Source of the DNA: Bowdeniella nasicola | Lineage (GTDB): Bacteria > Actinomycetota > Actinomycetes > Actinomycetales > Actinomycetaceae | Reading direction: 5' to 3' | Length of the DNA stretch: 64,000 bases | Assembly: GCA_030537895.1 (NCBI GenBank) | Contig: JAUNVA010000001.1 | Span: forward strand, 124,001 to 188,000 | In this document: positions 9,267 to 18,294 of the stretch, one piece after another | Numbering within the stretch: position 1 is the first letter of the stretch | Layout: every line of letters starts with the position of its first letter | The notes under the pieces: model-generated | Databases searched by the model: none | The model's input: the letters and a program-made list of their open reading frames with translations, nothing else | Told to the model about the DNA's origin: nothing | Position numbers and translations under genes: made by a program

Positions 9267-10096
9267 TCCGATGCGCCCGGGCGGATCGCGTAACAGGCGA
9301 CGGCGGCCGCCGCGGCAACGTTGAGCGAATCGACGCCGTTAGCCATCGGAATACGCACGCTCACATCGCATGCGGCAATGGTCGAGCGTTTCAGTCCGTC
9401 GCCCTCGGTGCCAAGGACGATGGCGACCCGGTCCGGTAGGTCGGCCGCCCAGCGATCGAGCGGAAGGGAATCCTCCGTCAGAGCGAGTGCCGCCACGGTG
9501 AAACCCAGATTGGCGAGCAGGCGTGCTCCCTCGGGCCAACGTTCCAGACGGGCCCACGGCACCTGGAATACGGTCCCCATCGACACCCGCACGGAGCGCC
9601 GGTAGAGGGGATCCGCGCACGAGGGGGTGACGAGGACGGCGTCCATTCCCAGCGCCGCGGCCGAGCGGAACGCCGCCCCAACATTAGTGTGGTCCACGAT
9701 GTCCTCGAGCACCATGACGCGTCGGGCACCCGCCACCACGTCACTAAGCGGGGCCGGTGCAGGCCGATGCATCGCAGCGAGCGCGCCGCGATGCAGATGG
9801 AAACCCGTGATCTGGCGCAGCCGATCCTCACTCGCCACGAGTACGGGGACCTCCCCGCCGTCAGGGCGACCCGTTGCTGCGGTGAGCACGTCGGCGAGAT
9901 CATCGAGCCACGCCCGTGCGAGGAGGAAGGAACGGGGACGGTAACCCGCGCCCACGGCCCGCCGGATCACCTGGGTGGATTCGGCCATGAAGAGGCCGCG
10001 TTCCGTCTCGAGTTTCTTGCGTAGGGCGACGTCGGTCAGGCGCGTGTAATCCGCCAGGAGCTCCTCGTCGTGAGTGTCCGCGAGGTCGATGAGCAT
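9263..10096 (-). CDS. TrmH-family (SpoU) RNA 2'-O-methyltransferase
   Basis: 277 residues. An N-terminal RNA-binding region (about 1-110, with RKKLETERGLFMAES) precedes a SPOUT catalytic domain with the three SpoU motifs: VDHTNVGAAFRSA, VLGTEGDGL and IPMANGVDSLNVA. It should methylate a ribose 2'-OH in rRNA or tRNA; the exact nucleotide is not predictable. The start lies 4 bases after the deoD stop, so the two genes are probably co-transcribed. Confidence 0.88.
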   Translation of the reverse strand: MLIDLADTHDEELLADYTRLTDVALRKKLETERGLFMAESTQVIRRAVGAGYRPRSFLLARAWLDDLADVLTAATGRPDGGEVPVLVASEDRLRQITGFHLHRGALAAMHRPAPAPLSDVVAGARRVMVLEDIVDHTNVGAAFRSAAALGMDAVLVTPSCADPLYRRSVRVSMGTVFQVPWARLERWPEGARLLANLGFTVAALALTEDSLPLDRWAADLPDRVAIVLGTEGDGLKRSTIAACDVSVRIPMANGVDSLNVAAAAAVACYAIRPGASD

Positions 10097-10100
10097 CGGG

Positions 10101-10808
10101 TTAGGCGAGCGCGGCGGCGACAGCGAGTTTCAGGGCCGTTGCGAACTGTGTCTCGCGTTCCTCGGAGCTCATGTCCTTCGAGCCATCAAGCAGGTGGTCG
10201 GACACAGTGAGAACCGTGAGTGCCTCCTTGCCGAACTCGGCGGCCACGCCATACATGGCGGCGGCCTCCATGTCGACGCCGAGGACACCGTAGTCCGCGA
10301 GCTTTTGGACCTGTCCCTCGACCGCGAGGTAGAAGTGATCGCGCGAGATGATGGTGCCGACGTGTACGCGGTCATTCGTCTCGGCCGCATCCACGGCGGC
10401 GCGGGCGAGCGCGAAAGAGGCGACGGCGGAGAAGTTGACACCGGGGATGCGGAGCTGGTTCATGGCCGAGTCCGTGTGCGCACCCATCGCGACGATGGTG
10501 TCGCCAACGTCGACGGCGGGGCTGATGCCACCGGTTGTCCCGACACGAATGACGCGCTCCACGCCGTAGAACTTGAACAGCTCGGTCACGTAGATCGTTG
10601 CGGAAGGCTGGCCCATGCCCGAGCCCATGACGGAGAGCGGTTTGCCATTCACGGTGCCCGTGTAGGCCAGCATGCCGCGCACCTCGTTCACGAGGCGGGG
10701 CTCGTCCATGAGCTGCTCGGCAATGCGTTGCGCGCGGCGCGGATCCCCGGGCATGAGGACAGCGGGGGCGAAGTCGCCAGGTTGTGCGGAAATGTGGGGC
10801 GTGGCCAT
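10101..10808 (-). CDS. deoD: Purine nucleoside phosphorylase, DeoD type
   Basis: 235 residues, the size of hexameric bacterial PNP. Family motifs are present: MPGDPRRA at the N-terminus (phosphate site), MGSGMGQPSATIY, VGTTGGI, and the nucleoside-binding VDMEAAAMY, followed by a conserved Ser-Asp pair (VSDHL). It splits purine (deoxy)ribonucleosides with phosphate for salvage. An AGGAG site precedes the ATG. The trmH-type gene follows on the same strand. Confidence 0.95.
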   Translation of the reverse strand: MATPHISAQPGDFAPAVLMPGDPRRAQRIAEQLMDEPRLVNEVRGMLAYTGTVNGKPLSVMGSGMGQPSATIYVTELFKFYGVERVIRVGTTGGISPAVDVGDTIVAMGAHTDSAMNQLRIPGVNFSAVASFALARAAVDAAETNDRVHVGTIISRDHFYLAVEGQVQKLADYGVLGVDMEAAAMYGVAAEFGKEALTVLTVSDHLLDGSKDMSSEERETQFATALKLAVAAALA

Positions 10809-10887
10809 CGTTTAACTCCTGTGGTCGTACTCCGTCCATCTTCCCATGCGAGCCGCCGACTCGAGGAGTGGCGCGACTTGTCGGGGC

Positions 10888-11697
10888 TCACATCTCCACA
10901 TGTGTTGCGGGATCTCCTCCAATCCGGCCACGAGCGAGATCCGAAAGCGCGGCGACGTCGCTATCGTCGAGCCGCATCGTCGCGGCGGCGAGGTTGTCTG
11001 CGGCGCGTGCGGCGCTGTCGGTCTTCGGGATGGGGAAGGAACCGAGCGCCAGGTGCCAGGCGAGCACGACCTGCCCGGCCGTGCCGCCAACCCGTCGTGC
11101 GATCCGCGTGATCACCGGGTCCTCAAGGAGGTCGCGGGCGCGTGCCAGCGGGGACCAGGCCTGGACCTCAATCCCGCGTTCACGGTGGTAGGGCAGTGCC
11201 TGCAGCTGGGGGAAGTAGGGGTGCATCTCGATCTGGTTCACGGCTGGCCACTCCCCGAACTCGGCGTGGATTCGTTCCAGGTGTTCGGGCAGAAAATTCG
11301 AGACGCCAAGCTGCCGAATGAGTCCCTCTTCGCGGGCCCGCATCATGGCCTCGTAGCTCTCGAGATAGCGCCCGAGGTTCGGCAGCGGCCAGTGGATGAG
11401 GTAGAGGTCGACGTAGTCGGTACCGAGATCGCGCAGCGAGGAGGTGAGACCCTGGCGTGTGCTCGCCCCCTGATCGCGCCCGCGCAGCTTCGAGGTGAGG
11501 AGCACCTGTTCGCGGGGGACTGCAGACGAGCGGATCCCCGCCCCGACCTCCACCTCGTTGTCGTAGCTGGCGGCGGTGTCGATCACGCGGTAGCCGACCC
11601 CGAGGGCAGCGGCGACGGAGCGGGCGGGATCGGCGAGGGCGTAGGTGCCGAAACCGAGGGGCGGGTGCGGATCGGTACGATGTGCGGAGGCAGTCAT
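10888..11697 (-). CDS. Aldo/keto reductase
   Basis: 269 residues in the AKR (alpha/beta)8 barrel family. The catalytic tetrad is recognisable: Asp and Tyr in DTAASYDNE, Lys in TSKL, His in LIHWP. The GVSNF and NQIEMHPY motifs and the C-terminal IPKT cofactor segment follow. It reduces aldehydes or ketones with NADPH; many actinobacterial relatives act on 2,5-diketo-D-gluconate or methylglyoxal, but the substrate here is unknown. An in-frame GTG lies 6 bases upstream (11703), but the ATG at 11697 is preferred because a CACACT -10 box ends 6 bases before it. Confidence 0.88.
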   Translation of the reverse strand: MTASAHRTDPHPPLGFGTYALADPARSVAAALGVGYRVIDTAASYDNEVEVGAGIRSSAVPREQVLLTSKLRGRDQGASTRQGLTSSLRDLGTDYVDLYLIHWPLPNLGRYLESYEAMMRAREEGLIRQLGVSNFLPEHLERIHAEFGEWPAVNQIEMHPYFPQLQALPYHRERGIEVQAWSPLARARDLLEDPVITRIARRVGGTAGQVVLAWHLALGSFPIPKTDSAARAADNLAAATMRLDDSDVAALSDLARGRIGGDPATHVEM

Positions 11698-11703
11698 GAG
11701 CAC

Positions 11704-11709
11704 AGTGTG
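11704..11709 (-). promoter_or_regulatory. -10 box (CACACT) of the aldo/keto reductase gene
   Basis: Minus-strand CACACT is separated by 6 bases from the ATG at 11697, indicating a leaderless transcript. Confidence 0.35.
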
Positions 11710-11723
11710 ACCGAAGGACCTTG

Positions 11724-12491
11724 ATGAGTACCACCTCCCGCGCCCCCCGCCTCGTCGCGTTCGACCTGGATGACACGCTTGCCCCGTCGAAAAGCCCGGT
11801 GCCGGAGGCCATTGCCGCTGCGCTGGCCGATCTGCTCGATCGTGTGCCGGTCTGCGTGATCTCGGGGGGACGTTTCTCTCAATTCCGCAGCCAGCTGCTC
11901 CCCGGTCTTGACCTTGGCCAGGGGCGCGCCGAGCGACTCCACCTCATGCCGACTTGTGGGACCCGCTACCTGCGGATGGTCAGTGAGGAGGACTGGAGGG
12001 AGATCTACGCCCGGGACCTGAGTCCCGAGACCCGGGCACGAGCGAGCGCCGCTATTGAGCGGGAGGCGCGCCGCCTCGGGCTGTGGGAGGACACCACGTG
12101 GGGTCCAGCGATTGAGGATCGTGGCTCCCAGATCACCTACTCGGCGCTCGGTCAGCAGGCTCCGCTCGAGGCTAAAGCGACGTGGGATCCCGATGGCACA
12201 AAGAAGACTAGGCTGCGCGATGCGCTCGCCCCGATCTTGAGTGACCTCGAGGTCCGCTCGGGTGGGTCGACGTCGGTCGATATCACGGCGCGTGGCGTGG
12301 ACAAGGCCTACGGGATGCGGGAGCTCGCCGCGCATACCGGGATCGACCTGAACGACATGGTGTTCGTGGGAGATCGGCTCGATCCGGCGGGTAACGATTA
12401 CCCCGTGAAGGCGCTCGGCGTGCCCTGTCGTGCCGTATCGGGGTGGGAAGAGACGGAGGGGGTCATTCGCGAGATCATCGCCTCGCTGTGA
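11724..12491 (+). CDS. HAD-IIB hydrolase, phosphomannomutase-like
   Basis: 255 residues. Motif I is FDLDDTL, motif II is VISGGR, a Lys lies in the GVDKAYG segment, and motif IV is VFVGDRLDPAGND. The cap (about residues 85-185) includes IEDRGSQITYSALGQQAP, which resembles the substrate-facing strand of eukaryote-type phosphomannomutase and related HAD-IIB sugar phosphatases. It probably dephosphorylates or isomerises a sugar phosphate; the choice is inference. A TTG lies one codon upstream of the chosen ATG. Divergent from the aldo/keto reductase gene. Confidence 0.75.
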   Translation: MSTTSRAPRLVAFDLDDTLAPSKSPVPEAIAAALADLLDRVPVCVISGGRFSQFRSQLLPGLDLGQGRAERLHLMPTCGTRYLRMVSEEDWREIYARDLSPETRARASAAIEREARRLGLWEDTTWGPAIEDRGSQITYSALGQQAPLEAKATWDPDGTKKTRLRDALAPILSDLEVRSGGSTSVDITARGVDKAYGMRELAAHTGIDLNDMVFVGDRLDPAGNDYPVKALGVPCRAVSGWEETEGVIREIIASL

Positions 12492-12531
12492 CCTCCTACC
12501 CGGCAAAGCACCAGCGCACCGGAGCGCCTGA

Positions 12532-12537
12532 CACAAT
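12532..12537 (+). promoter_or_regulatory. -10 box (CACAAT) before the membrane protein at 12544
   Basis: CACAAT is 6 bases upstream of the ATG at 12544, in the same geometry as other leaderless starts in this window. Confidence 0.4.
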
Positions 12538-12543
12538 GGGCAT

Positions 12544-12963
12544 ATGACGTCACCAACATCACCTGACCGTAACCCGTCCACACCGCAGCCGAAGGGTCGG
12601 CCCGGCCGAGGAGCGAAGCGGGCACCCGCGCAGCCGAGCGCGTCAGCCCAAGCACCCGCTGCTGCCTCCGAATCGAAGCTTCCCTGGGTAGCCCTCGGGC
12701 TGTCCATTGTCGTGATCCTCTTCCACGCCGCCTTCGCCTACACCTCCGGACGCACCGTCGCTGAAGAATCTGAGACGTCGACGTCGGTCCTCCTGTTCAT
12801 TTCGCTCATCATGTCGCTGATCGTCGTCGTGGTCTCCACGGTCGCGCTGAGCCAGAAGTGTAAGGTCCGCTGGGCCTCGCTGTTCTCCCTCGGCGTCGGC
12901 GTGAACGTCCTCGTGGTCTGCATCGCCTCCTGGGTTGGAGGTCTCGCCGCCGCGACGCCGTGA
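12544..12963 (+). CDS. Small membrane protein, three predicted TM helices
   Basis: 139 residues. The first 45 are Pro/Ala/Arg-rich and disordered. Three hydrophobic helices follow (about 46-68, 80-103 and 112-135), joined by short charged loops. No family is recognised. The stop overlaps the GTG of the following metallophosphoesterase gene (GTGA), so the two are translationally coupled and may work together at the membrane. Confidence 0.7.
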   Translation: MTSPTSPDRNPSTPQPKGRPGRGAKRAPAQPSASAQAPAAASESKLPWVALGLSIVVILFHAAFAYTSGRTVAEESETSTSVLLFISLIMSLIVVVVSTVALSQKCKVRWASLFSLGVGVNVLVVCIASWVGGLAAATP

Positions 12964-14624
12964 GTGCGGACACTCGCGGATCCTGGTGGGCGGCCCGTAG
13001 CGTCAGACAGCGCCGCATTATCCGCGCCGTCGTGACCCTGGTCGTCCTCACGCTCACCTCCCTGAGCATCGGGACGCTCACGGCGCGCGTACACACCCCG
13101 ATAGGACCGCACGAAAGCGTCATCGCCACCACGCTGAGCGACGAGGTGCACGTGTCACTTGGGCCGCTCGGCTCCGTCATTCTTGACTCACCCCTGCCCG
13201 GGCCATTCGGGCTCGCGATCGAGGTGCGCGAGGTACCGGTTGCGGACCCCACGCGGGAGCTATCCGAACAGCTGGGGGCCCACCTCAGTGCCTACTTCCA
13301 GCTCGCCGAGAACCCCGCTGCGGCCCTTGCAGGACCACGCTCCGCCCTCATCACGGATATCCTCGGGCGCAGCGCGATCATCTTCGGTTTCGGTCTTATG
13401 GCGATCACGGTCGGTAGGCTCGCGACGGGCGGCCACCTGCGTGCCACCGTCTGGCGGGTCCTCACGATCCGGGGTGTCGCGCCACTCGCTGTCGCGGGCA
13501 CTGCGGGCGCGCTTGCCCTCACGATCGTTCCGCTCATCCAGGCCCCGACCGGCGGGGGACGGACCATCTCCGCGCTTGCGGATACACCATTTCGCGACGT
13601 GCGCGTCGTCGGGCAGCTCGGCCCGTTACTCGACTTTGGCGCCAGTAGCGCCGTTGCGCAGTATCACCGTACGACCGATTTCTATGCCGACGTCATCGAC
13701 AATGCCCGCCGGGTGCTCTCTGCCGGCCCCAGCCACGCCGCCTACGAGGAGCTCCAGAGTGACGGCACGCGCGGAGCCGTCGTTGAGGTGCGGGGTGAGG
13801 GGATCGTCACTGCTCTGCACGTCAGCGACCTGCACTGCAATATCGCCCTCGCCGAGGCGATTGCTGAGATCGCGAACGCGAGCGGCGCCGACCTCATCAT
13901 CAACACGGGAGATACGGCCACCTCGGGAACCGCCGCTGAGCGCTTTTGCGTCGACGTCTTTGCCAAGGCGTGGGCGGACATTCCCGTCGTCGTCGCGGAC
14001 GGGAATCACGACTCGGTGCTCACCGCCGAGTACGAGCGGGCGGCGGGCTGGCACGTCCTTGCTGGAAACCCGCTCACGGTGGCGGGACTCACGCTCCTTG
14101 GTGACACTGACCCCACACTCACCGTTATCGGTCAGGGAACCCACCTGGAGCGCGACGAGTCGAAGCGGGAACTCGGCTCCCGTATTGGCGCCGCCGCGTG
14201 CGAGAGCCAGGTCGACGTCGTCGCTCTGCACGACCCGTACACCGCCCGAGCCCCCGAGAACACCGGCTGTGCGCCCCTGTGGATCAGCGGGCACATGCAT
14301 CGCCGGATCGGCCCCGAGCTTTTCGTAGGTGACGATGGCGCGCAGGTGCGCTACACGAATGCCTCAACCGGCCGAGGACTGAAAGAAAACACCGTCATTG
14401 GCCCGATGCAATCGGACGCCGAGATGACGCTGCTGCGTTTTGGCACGACGCGCCACCACCCCATCGACATGCAGGTGATCGCGATCCATCGCGATGCGAG
14501 CGTCAGCGTCGAGAGTCGCCTCGTCTTCTCCCATCTTGCACCGGCTCGCCCCATTTCCGCGCGCGATACACTAGGCGGCGCGACGCAGGACCCAGGCGAA
14601 GGTGGGCAGGAAGATGAGCGCTAA
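12960..14624 (+). CDS. Membrane-anchored metallophosphoesterase
   Basis: 554 residues. TM helices lie at about 22-42, 136-152 and 172-193; between the first and second is an extracytoplasmic segment of roughly 90 residues. The C-terminal calcineurin-like phosphoesterase domain (about 280-500) has the metal-binding motifs SDLH (289-292), GDT (317-319), GNHD (348-351) and GHMH (444-447). It should hydrolyse a phosphoester with two metal ions, on the outer side of the membrane if the three-helix topology is right. The substrate is unknown. Coupled to the small membrane gene upstream and overlapping the VKOR gene downstream. Confidence 0.8.
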   Translation: MSADTRGSWWAARSVRQRRIIRAVVTLVVLTLTSLSIGTLTARVHTPIGPHESVIATTLSDEVHVSLGPLGSVILDSPLPGPFGLAIEVREVPVADPTRELSEQLGAHLSAYFQLAENPAAALAGPRSALITDILGRSAIIFGFGLMAITVGRLATGGHLRATVWRVLTIRGVAPLAVAGTAGALALTIVPLIQAPTGGGRTISALADTPFRDVRVVGQLGPLLDFGASSAVAQYHRTTDFYADVIDNARRVLSAGPSHAAYEELQSDGTRGAVVEVRGEGIVTALHVSDLHCNIALAEAIAEIANASGADLIINTGDTATSGTAAERFCVDVFAKAWADIPVVVADGNHDSVLTAEYERAAGWHVLAGNPLTVAGLTLLGDTDPTLTVIGQGTHLERDESKRELGSRIGAAACESQVDVVALHDPYTARAPENTGCAPLWISGHMHRRIGPELFVGDDGAQVRYTNASTGRGLKENTVIGPMQSDAEMTLLRFGTTRHHPIDMQVIAIHRDASVSVESRLVFSHLAPARPISARDTLGGATQDPGEGGQEDER

Positions 14625-15231
14625 GCGAACGCGCGCGAAGGCGGCGTCGAGTATCGGCGGGGCACTCCAATACGCTCTCGTTCTCACCATTGCCTCCCTC
14701 GGGGGCCTCGTCTCCTCCGGCGCACTGCTGCACGCTGAACTCGACCACCTGGCGAACCCGGGCGAGGTCGCGATGTGCGACCTGAACTCTCTCGTCGGCT
14801 GCGGAACCTCCCTGCTCAGTCCCCAGGCCCACCTCCTGTTCGGGTTGCCCAACGCGATGGTGGGACTCGTGGTCTTCGCGATGGCGACCACGGTCGGCTT
14901 GCTCCTGCTCAGTGGCATCGCCCTGCCCCGCTGGATGTGGTGGGTACTCAGTCTTGGGAGCCTCGGCGGGATCGGTTTCGTGGCGTGGTTTGCCTACCAG
15001 TCGATCGCTGTATTTCATACCCTGTGCCCCTACTGCATGATCGTGTGGCTCATGACTATCCCGATCGCGATCTTCACACTTGCACGCGCCTGCGCCACCG
15101 GCCAGGTGCCGGGCCGCTCGCTTGGCATCCACGTATGGACCTTCCGCTGGCTCTACGCATTCGGTGCCGTGATGGCGATCGCGCTGGTCGTCGTGATCGG
15201 GATGCGCCACGAGATCGCGGCTCTCCTCTAA
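14614..15231 (+). CDS. Vitamin K epoxide reductase (VKOR) family protein
   Basis: 205 residues and four or five TM helices. The two cysteine pairs of VKOR are present: a loop pair (CDLNSLVGC) and the active-site CPYC near the fourth helix. In actinobacteria such proteins reoxidise a DsbA-like thioredoxin partner using a quinone, driving disulfide formation outside the cell. The partner is not in the window and no thioredoxin domain is fused here. The ATG at 14614 with an AGGAAG site is preferred over the GTG at 14602; it overlaps the phosphoesterase gene by 11 bases. Confidence 0.88.
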   Translation: MSAKRTRAKAASSIGGALQYALVLTIASLGGLVSSGALLHAELDHLANPGEVAMCDLNSLVGCGTSLLSPQAHLLFGLPNAMVGLVVFAMATTVGLLLLSGIALPRWMWWVLSLGSLGGIGFVAWFAYQSIAVFHTLCPYCMIVWLMTIPIAIFTLARACATGQVPGRSLGIHVWTFRWLYAFGAVMAIALVVVIGMRHEIAALL

Positions 15232-15301
15232 CCTCAGATCACCCCGCCGACTTCGTCGGTTCGATCCGCGGCCGGATTCCGCGCTTGGGCCCCAGCGTCC
15301 A

Positions 15302-15307
15302 TACAAT
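15302..15307 (+). promoter_or_regulatory. -10 box (TACAAT) of leuS
   Basis: TACAAT lies 6 bases before the leuS ATG, predicting a leaderless leuS mRNA. No T-box or attenuator leader is present between the VKOR gene and leuS. Confidence 0.5.
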
Positions 15308-15313
15308 GGCCCC

Positions 15314-18208
15314 ATGAGTGACAAGGACGCGAACGACGCCATCCCGGCCCATCGATACACCGCCGAACTCGCCGGTCAGATTGAGACGCGGTGGCAGGAG
15401 CGCTGGCTGCAGCGCGGTACCTTTAACGCGGATAATCCCGAGGGCAAACTCGCCGGCCCGAAGGCCGAACGGGAGAAGTATTTCCTGCTGGACATGTTCC
15501 CCTACCCCTCCGGCAAGGGGCTGCACGTGGGACACCCCCTTGGTTTCATTGCCACCGACGTTGTGGCCCGCTATCAGCGGATGAAGGGCAAGAACGTCCT
15601 GTACACCATGGGCTATGACGCCTTTGGTCTTCCCGCGGAGCAGTACGCTGTGCAAACCGGTCAGCACCCGCGCATCACCACCGAAGAGAACATCGGCAAC
15701 ATGGCCCGCCAGTTGGCCCGGCTCGGCCTATCGCACGACGAGCGCCGTTCCTTCGCCACGACCGACGACGATTACGTGAAGTGGACCCAGTGGATTTTCC
15801 TGCAGGTTTACTCCTCGTGGTACGACCCGACGGCGGTTCGCCGCGACGGCGGGACCGGATCGGCACGGCCGATCAGCGAGCTCATCGACGAGTTCGAGTC
15901 CGGCACACGCGCCACCCCGGACGGCCGCCCCTGGGCGGATCTCGAGCAGTCGGAGCGCGACGCGATCATCGACTCCTACCGTCTGGCCTATATTGATGAG
16001 GCCCCCGTGAACTGGTGCCCGGGACTCGGCACCGTGCTCGCCAATGAGGAAGTCACGAACGAAGGACGCTCTGAGCGGGGTAACTTCCCGGTCTTTCCTT
16101 CGCGCCTGCGCCAGTGGATGATGCGAATTACCGCCTACGCCGACCGACTCACCGACGACCTCGAAACGATCGACTGGCCCGAGAAGATCCGTTCGATGCA
16201 GCGGCACTGGATCGGCCGCTCGCACGGCGCAACCGTGACGTTCTCGGTTCCCGCGACCGAGGGTAGGCAAGAGTCGGATCTTCAGGTCTTCACGACCCGG
16301 CCGGACACGCTCTTTGGGGCCACCTTCATGGCGGTCGCCCCCGAGCATCCGCTCCTTGGGCAGGGGGCGACGGCGCCAACCGTGCCGAGCGCATGGCCGG
16401 AGGGTACTCGTGACGCGTGGACCGGCGGGGCTGCCAGTCCCGTCGAGGCAGTGTCCGCCTACTGCGCCCAGGCAGCCGCCCGCTCGGAGAGCGAACGCCA
16501 AGACGAGGAGCGCACGAAGACGGGCGTATTTACCGGCCTGTACGGTGTGAACCCGGTGAACGGCGCGCGCGTGCCGATTTTCGTGGCCGACTACATCCTT
16601 ATGGGCTACGGCACCGGCGCCATCATGGCGGTCCCCGCCCACGACGAACGCGACCACGCCTTCGCGCTCGCCTACGACATTCCGATCATCGCGACCATGT
16701 CGAGCGACGTCGACACCCAGGTTGAGGCGTTCACGGGGGACGGTACCGTCATCAACTCGGCTTCCGATCGCATCGATCTGAACGGTCTCGATCTGGCGGC
16801 CGCCAAGGAGAAGATCACGGCCTGGCTGGAGGCGGAAGGCCTTGGTAAAGCTACGGTCACCTACCGGCTGCGCGACTGGCTCTTCTCTCGGCAGCGCTAC
16901 TGGGGTGAACCCTTCCCCGTCGTGTACGACGACGAGGGACGCGTCCACGCGCTACCCGAAGAGATGCTGCCGGTCACCCTGCCGGATATGTCGGACTTCT
17001 CGCCGCGCACCTTTGATGCTGACGACGCGAACTCCACGCCCGAGCCGCCCCTCGGGCGCGCGACGGATTGGCTCACTGTCGAACTCGACCTCGGTGATGG
17101 GCTCAAGACCTATCACCGCGATACCAACACGATGCCCAACTGGGCCGGCTCGTGCTGGTATGAGATGCGCTACGCCGACCCCCTGAACGAGGACGCGCTG
17201 ATCTCCGCGCGCAACGAAGCCTACTGGATGGGGCCGCGATCCACCGGTGCTTCCGGCGGCGCGGACCTGTACGTCGGCGGCGTCGAACACGCAGTATTGC
17301 ACCTGCTGTACGCCCGCTTCTGGCACAAGGTGCTCTACGACCTCGGGCACGTCTCGAGCTTCGAGCCCTTCCACCGCCTGTTCAACCAGGGCTACATCCT
17401 CGCCTACGCCTACAAGGACTCACGCGGCCAGTACGTTCCCGCCGATGAGGTCGAGGGCGATGCCGAGACCGGCTTCACCTACCGCGGCGAGCGCGTCGAA
17501 CGCGAGTACGGCAAGATGGGCAAGTCTCTTAAGAACATCGTCACGCCGGACGACATGTGTGACGTCTACGGCGCCGACACCTTCCGCCTCTACGAGATGT
17601 CCATGGGCCCCCTCGACGTGTCGCGTCCGTGGGAGACGCGCGCCGTCGTCGGCTCGCACCGCTTCTTGCAGCGGCTGTGGCGCAACGTGATCGACGAGAC
17701 CACGGGAGAGCTCACCGTGAGCGAAGAGGCGCCTGATGAAAAGACGGAGCGCCTGGTACACCGCACCATCGCCGACGTGACCGAGGAGCTCGATCACCTG
17801 CGCGTCAACACGGCGATCGCAAAGCTCATCGTGCTGAACAACCATCTCACGGGCCTTGGCCGAGTGCCGCGCGCCGCGATCGAGCCGCTCATCATCATGG
17901 TCGCGCCGATCGCCCCGCACATCGCCGAAGAGCTGTGGCACCGCCTCGGACATGAGGAATCCCTCGCTTTCGAGCCCTTCCCCGTGGCGGATCCGGCCAA
18001 GCTCGTCGAAGAGAGCGTCACCTGCGTGGTGCAGGTCGCTGGCAAGGTGCGTGCCCGGCTCGAGGTCCCCGCGGACATCTCCGAGGAGGACCTCACTGCG
18101 CGCGCCATTGAGAGCCCCGGTGCGCAGAAGTATCTCAAGGGACGCGAGCCCATGAAGGTCATCGTGCGCGCTCCGCGACTCGTGAACCTCGTTCCGCCGC
18201 GCGACTAG
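15314..18208 (+). CDS. leuS: Leucyl-tRNA synthetase
   Basis: 964 residues, normal for actinobacterial LeuRS. The HIGH signature is HVGH at 71-74 within [16 protein letters not shown], and the KMSKS signature is KMGKS at 734-738, a variant I regard as ordinary in this group. The CP1 editing domain is present ([24 protein letters not shown]). It charges tRNA-Leu and clears mischarged products. It has its own -10 box and a strong hairpin 10 bases after its stop. Confidence 0.97.
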   Translation: MSDKDANDAIPAHRYTAELAGQIETRWQERWLQRGTFNADNPEGKLAGPKAEREKYFLLDMFPYPSGKGLHVGHPLGFIATDVVARYQRMKGKNVLYTMGYDAFGLPAEQYAVQTGQHPRITTEENIGNMARQLARLGLSHDERRSFATTDDDYVKWTQWIFLQVYSSWYDPTAVRRDGGTGSARPISELIDEFESGTRATPDGRPWADLEQSERDAIIDSYRLAYIDEAPVNWCPGLGTVLANEEVTNEGRSERGNFPVFPSRLRQWMMRITAYADRLTDDLETIDWPEKIRSMQRHWIGRSHGATVTFSVPATEGRQESDLQVFTTRPDTLFGATFMAVAPEHPLLGQGATAPTVPSAWPEGTRDAWTGGAASPVEAVSAYCAQAAARSESERQDEERTKTGVFTGLYGVNPVNGARVPIFVADYILMGYGTGAIMAVPAHDERDHAFALAYDIPIIATMSSDVDTQVEAFTGDGTVINSASDRIDLNGLDLAAAKEKITAWLEAEGLGKATVTYRLRDWLFSRQRYWGEPFPVVYDDEGRVHALPEEMLPVTLPDMSDFSPRTFDADDANSTPEPPLGRATDWLTVELDLGDGLKTYHRDTNTMPNWAGSCWYEMRYADPLNEDALISARNEAYWMGPRSTGASGGADLYVGGVEHAVLHLLYARFWHKVLYDLGHVSSFEPFHRLFNQGYILAYAYKDSRGQYVPADEVEGDAETGFTYRGERVEREYGKMGKSLKNIVTPDDMCDVYGADTFRLYEMSMGPLDVSRPWETRAVVGSHRFLQRLWRNVIDETTGELTVSEEAPDEKTERLVHRTIADVTEELDHLRVNTAIAKLIVLNNHLTGLGRVPRAAIEPLIIMVAPIAPHIAEELWHRLGHEESLAFEPFPVADPAKLVEESVTCVVQVAGKVRARLEVPADISEEDLTARAIESPGAQKYLKGREPMKVIVRAPRLVNLVPPRD

Positions 18209-18218
18209 CGGCAGTGAA

Positions 18219-18248
18219 GCGGCCCGGCACCACGGTGTGCCGGGCCGC
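18219..18248 (+). terminator. Hairpin terminator after leuS
   Basis: 12-bp perfect arms (GCGGCCCGGCAC and complement) enclose a 6-base loop, 10 bases after the leuS stop. It also lies beyond the 3' end of the convergent SIP-fusion gene and could serve both strands. Confidence 0.75.
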
Positions 18249-18294
18249 CTCTGTCGTGGGGCGACGACGGCGGCGCCCCACAGTCCCAGCGATG

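Noticed and set aside
15246-15258. Small hairpin CCGAC-TTC-GTCGG after the VKOR gene
   Set aside because: The 5-bp stem is too short to call a terminator without more support.
17513-17527. Changed KMSKS motif (KMGKS) in leuS
   Set aside because: I recall this as a common variant in actinobacterial LeuRS, and the remaining synthetase motifs are intact.
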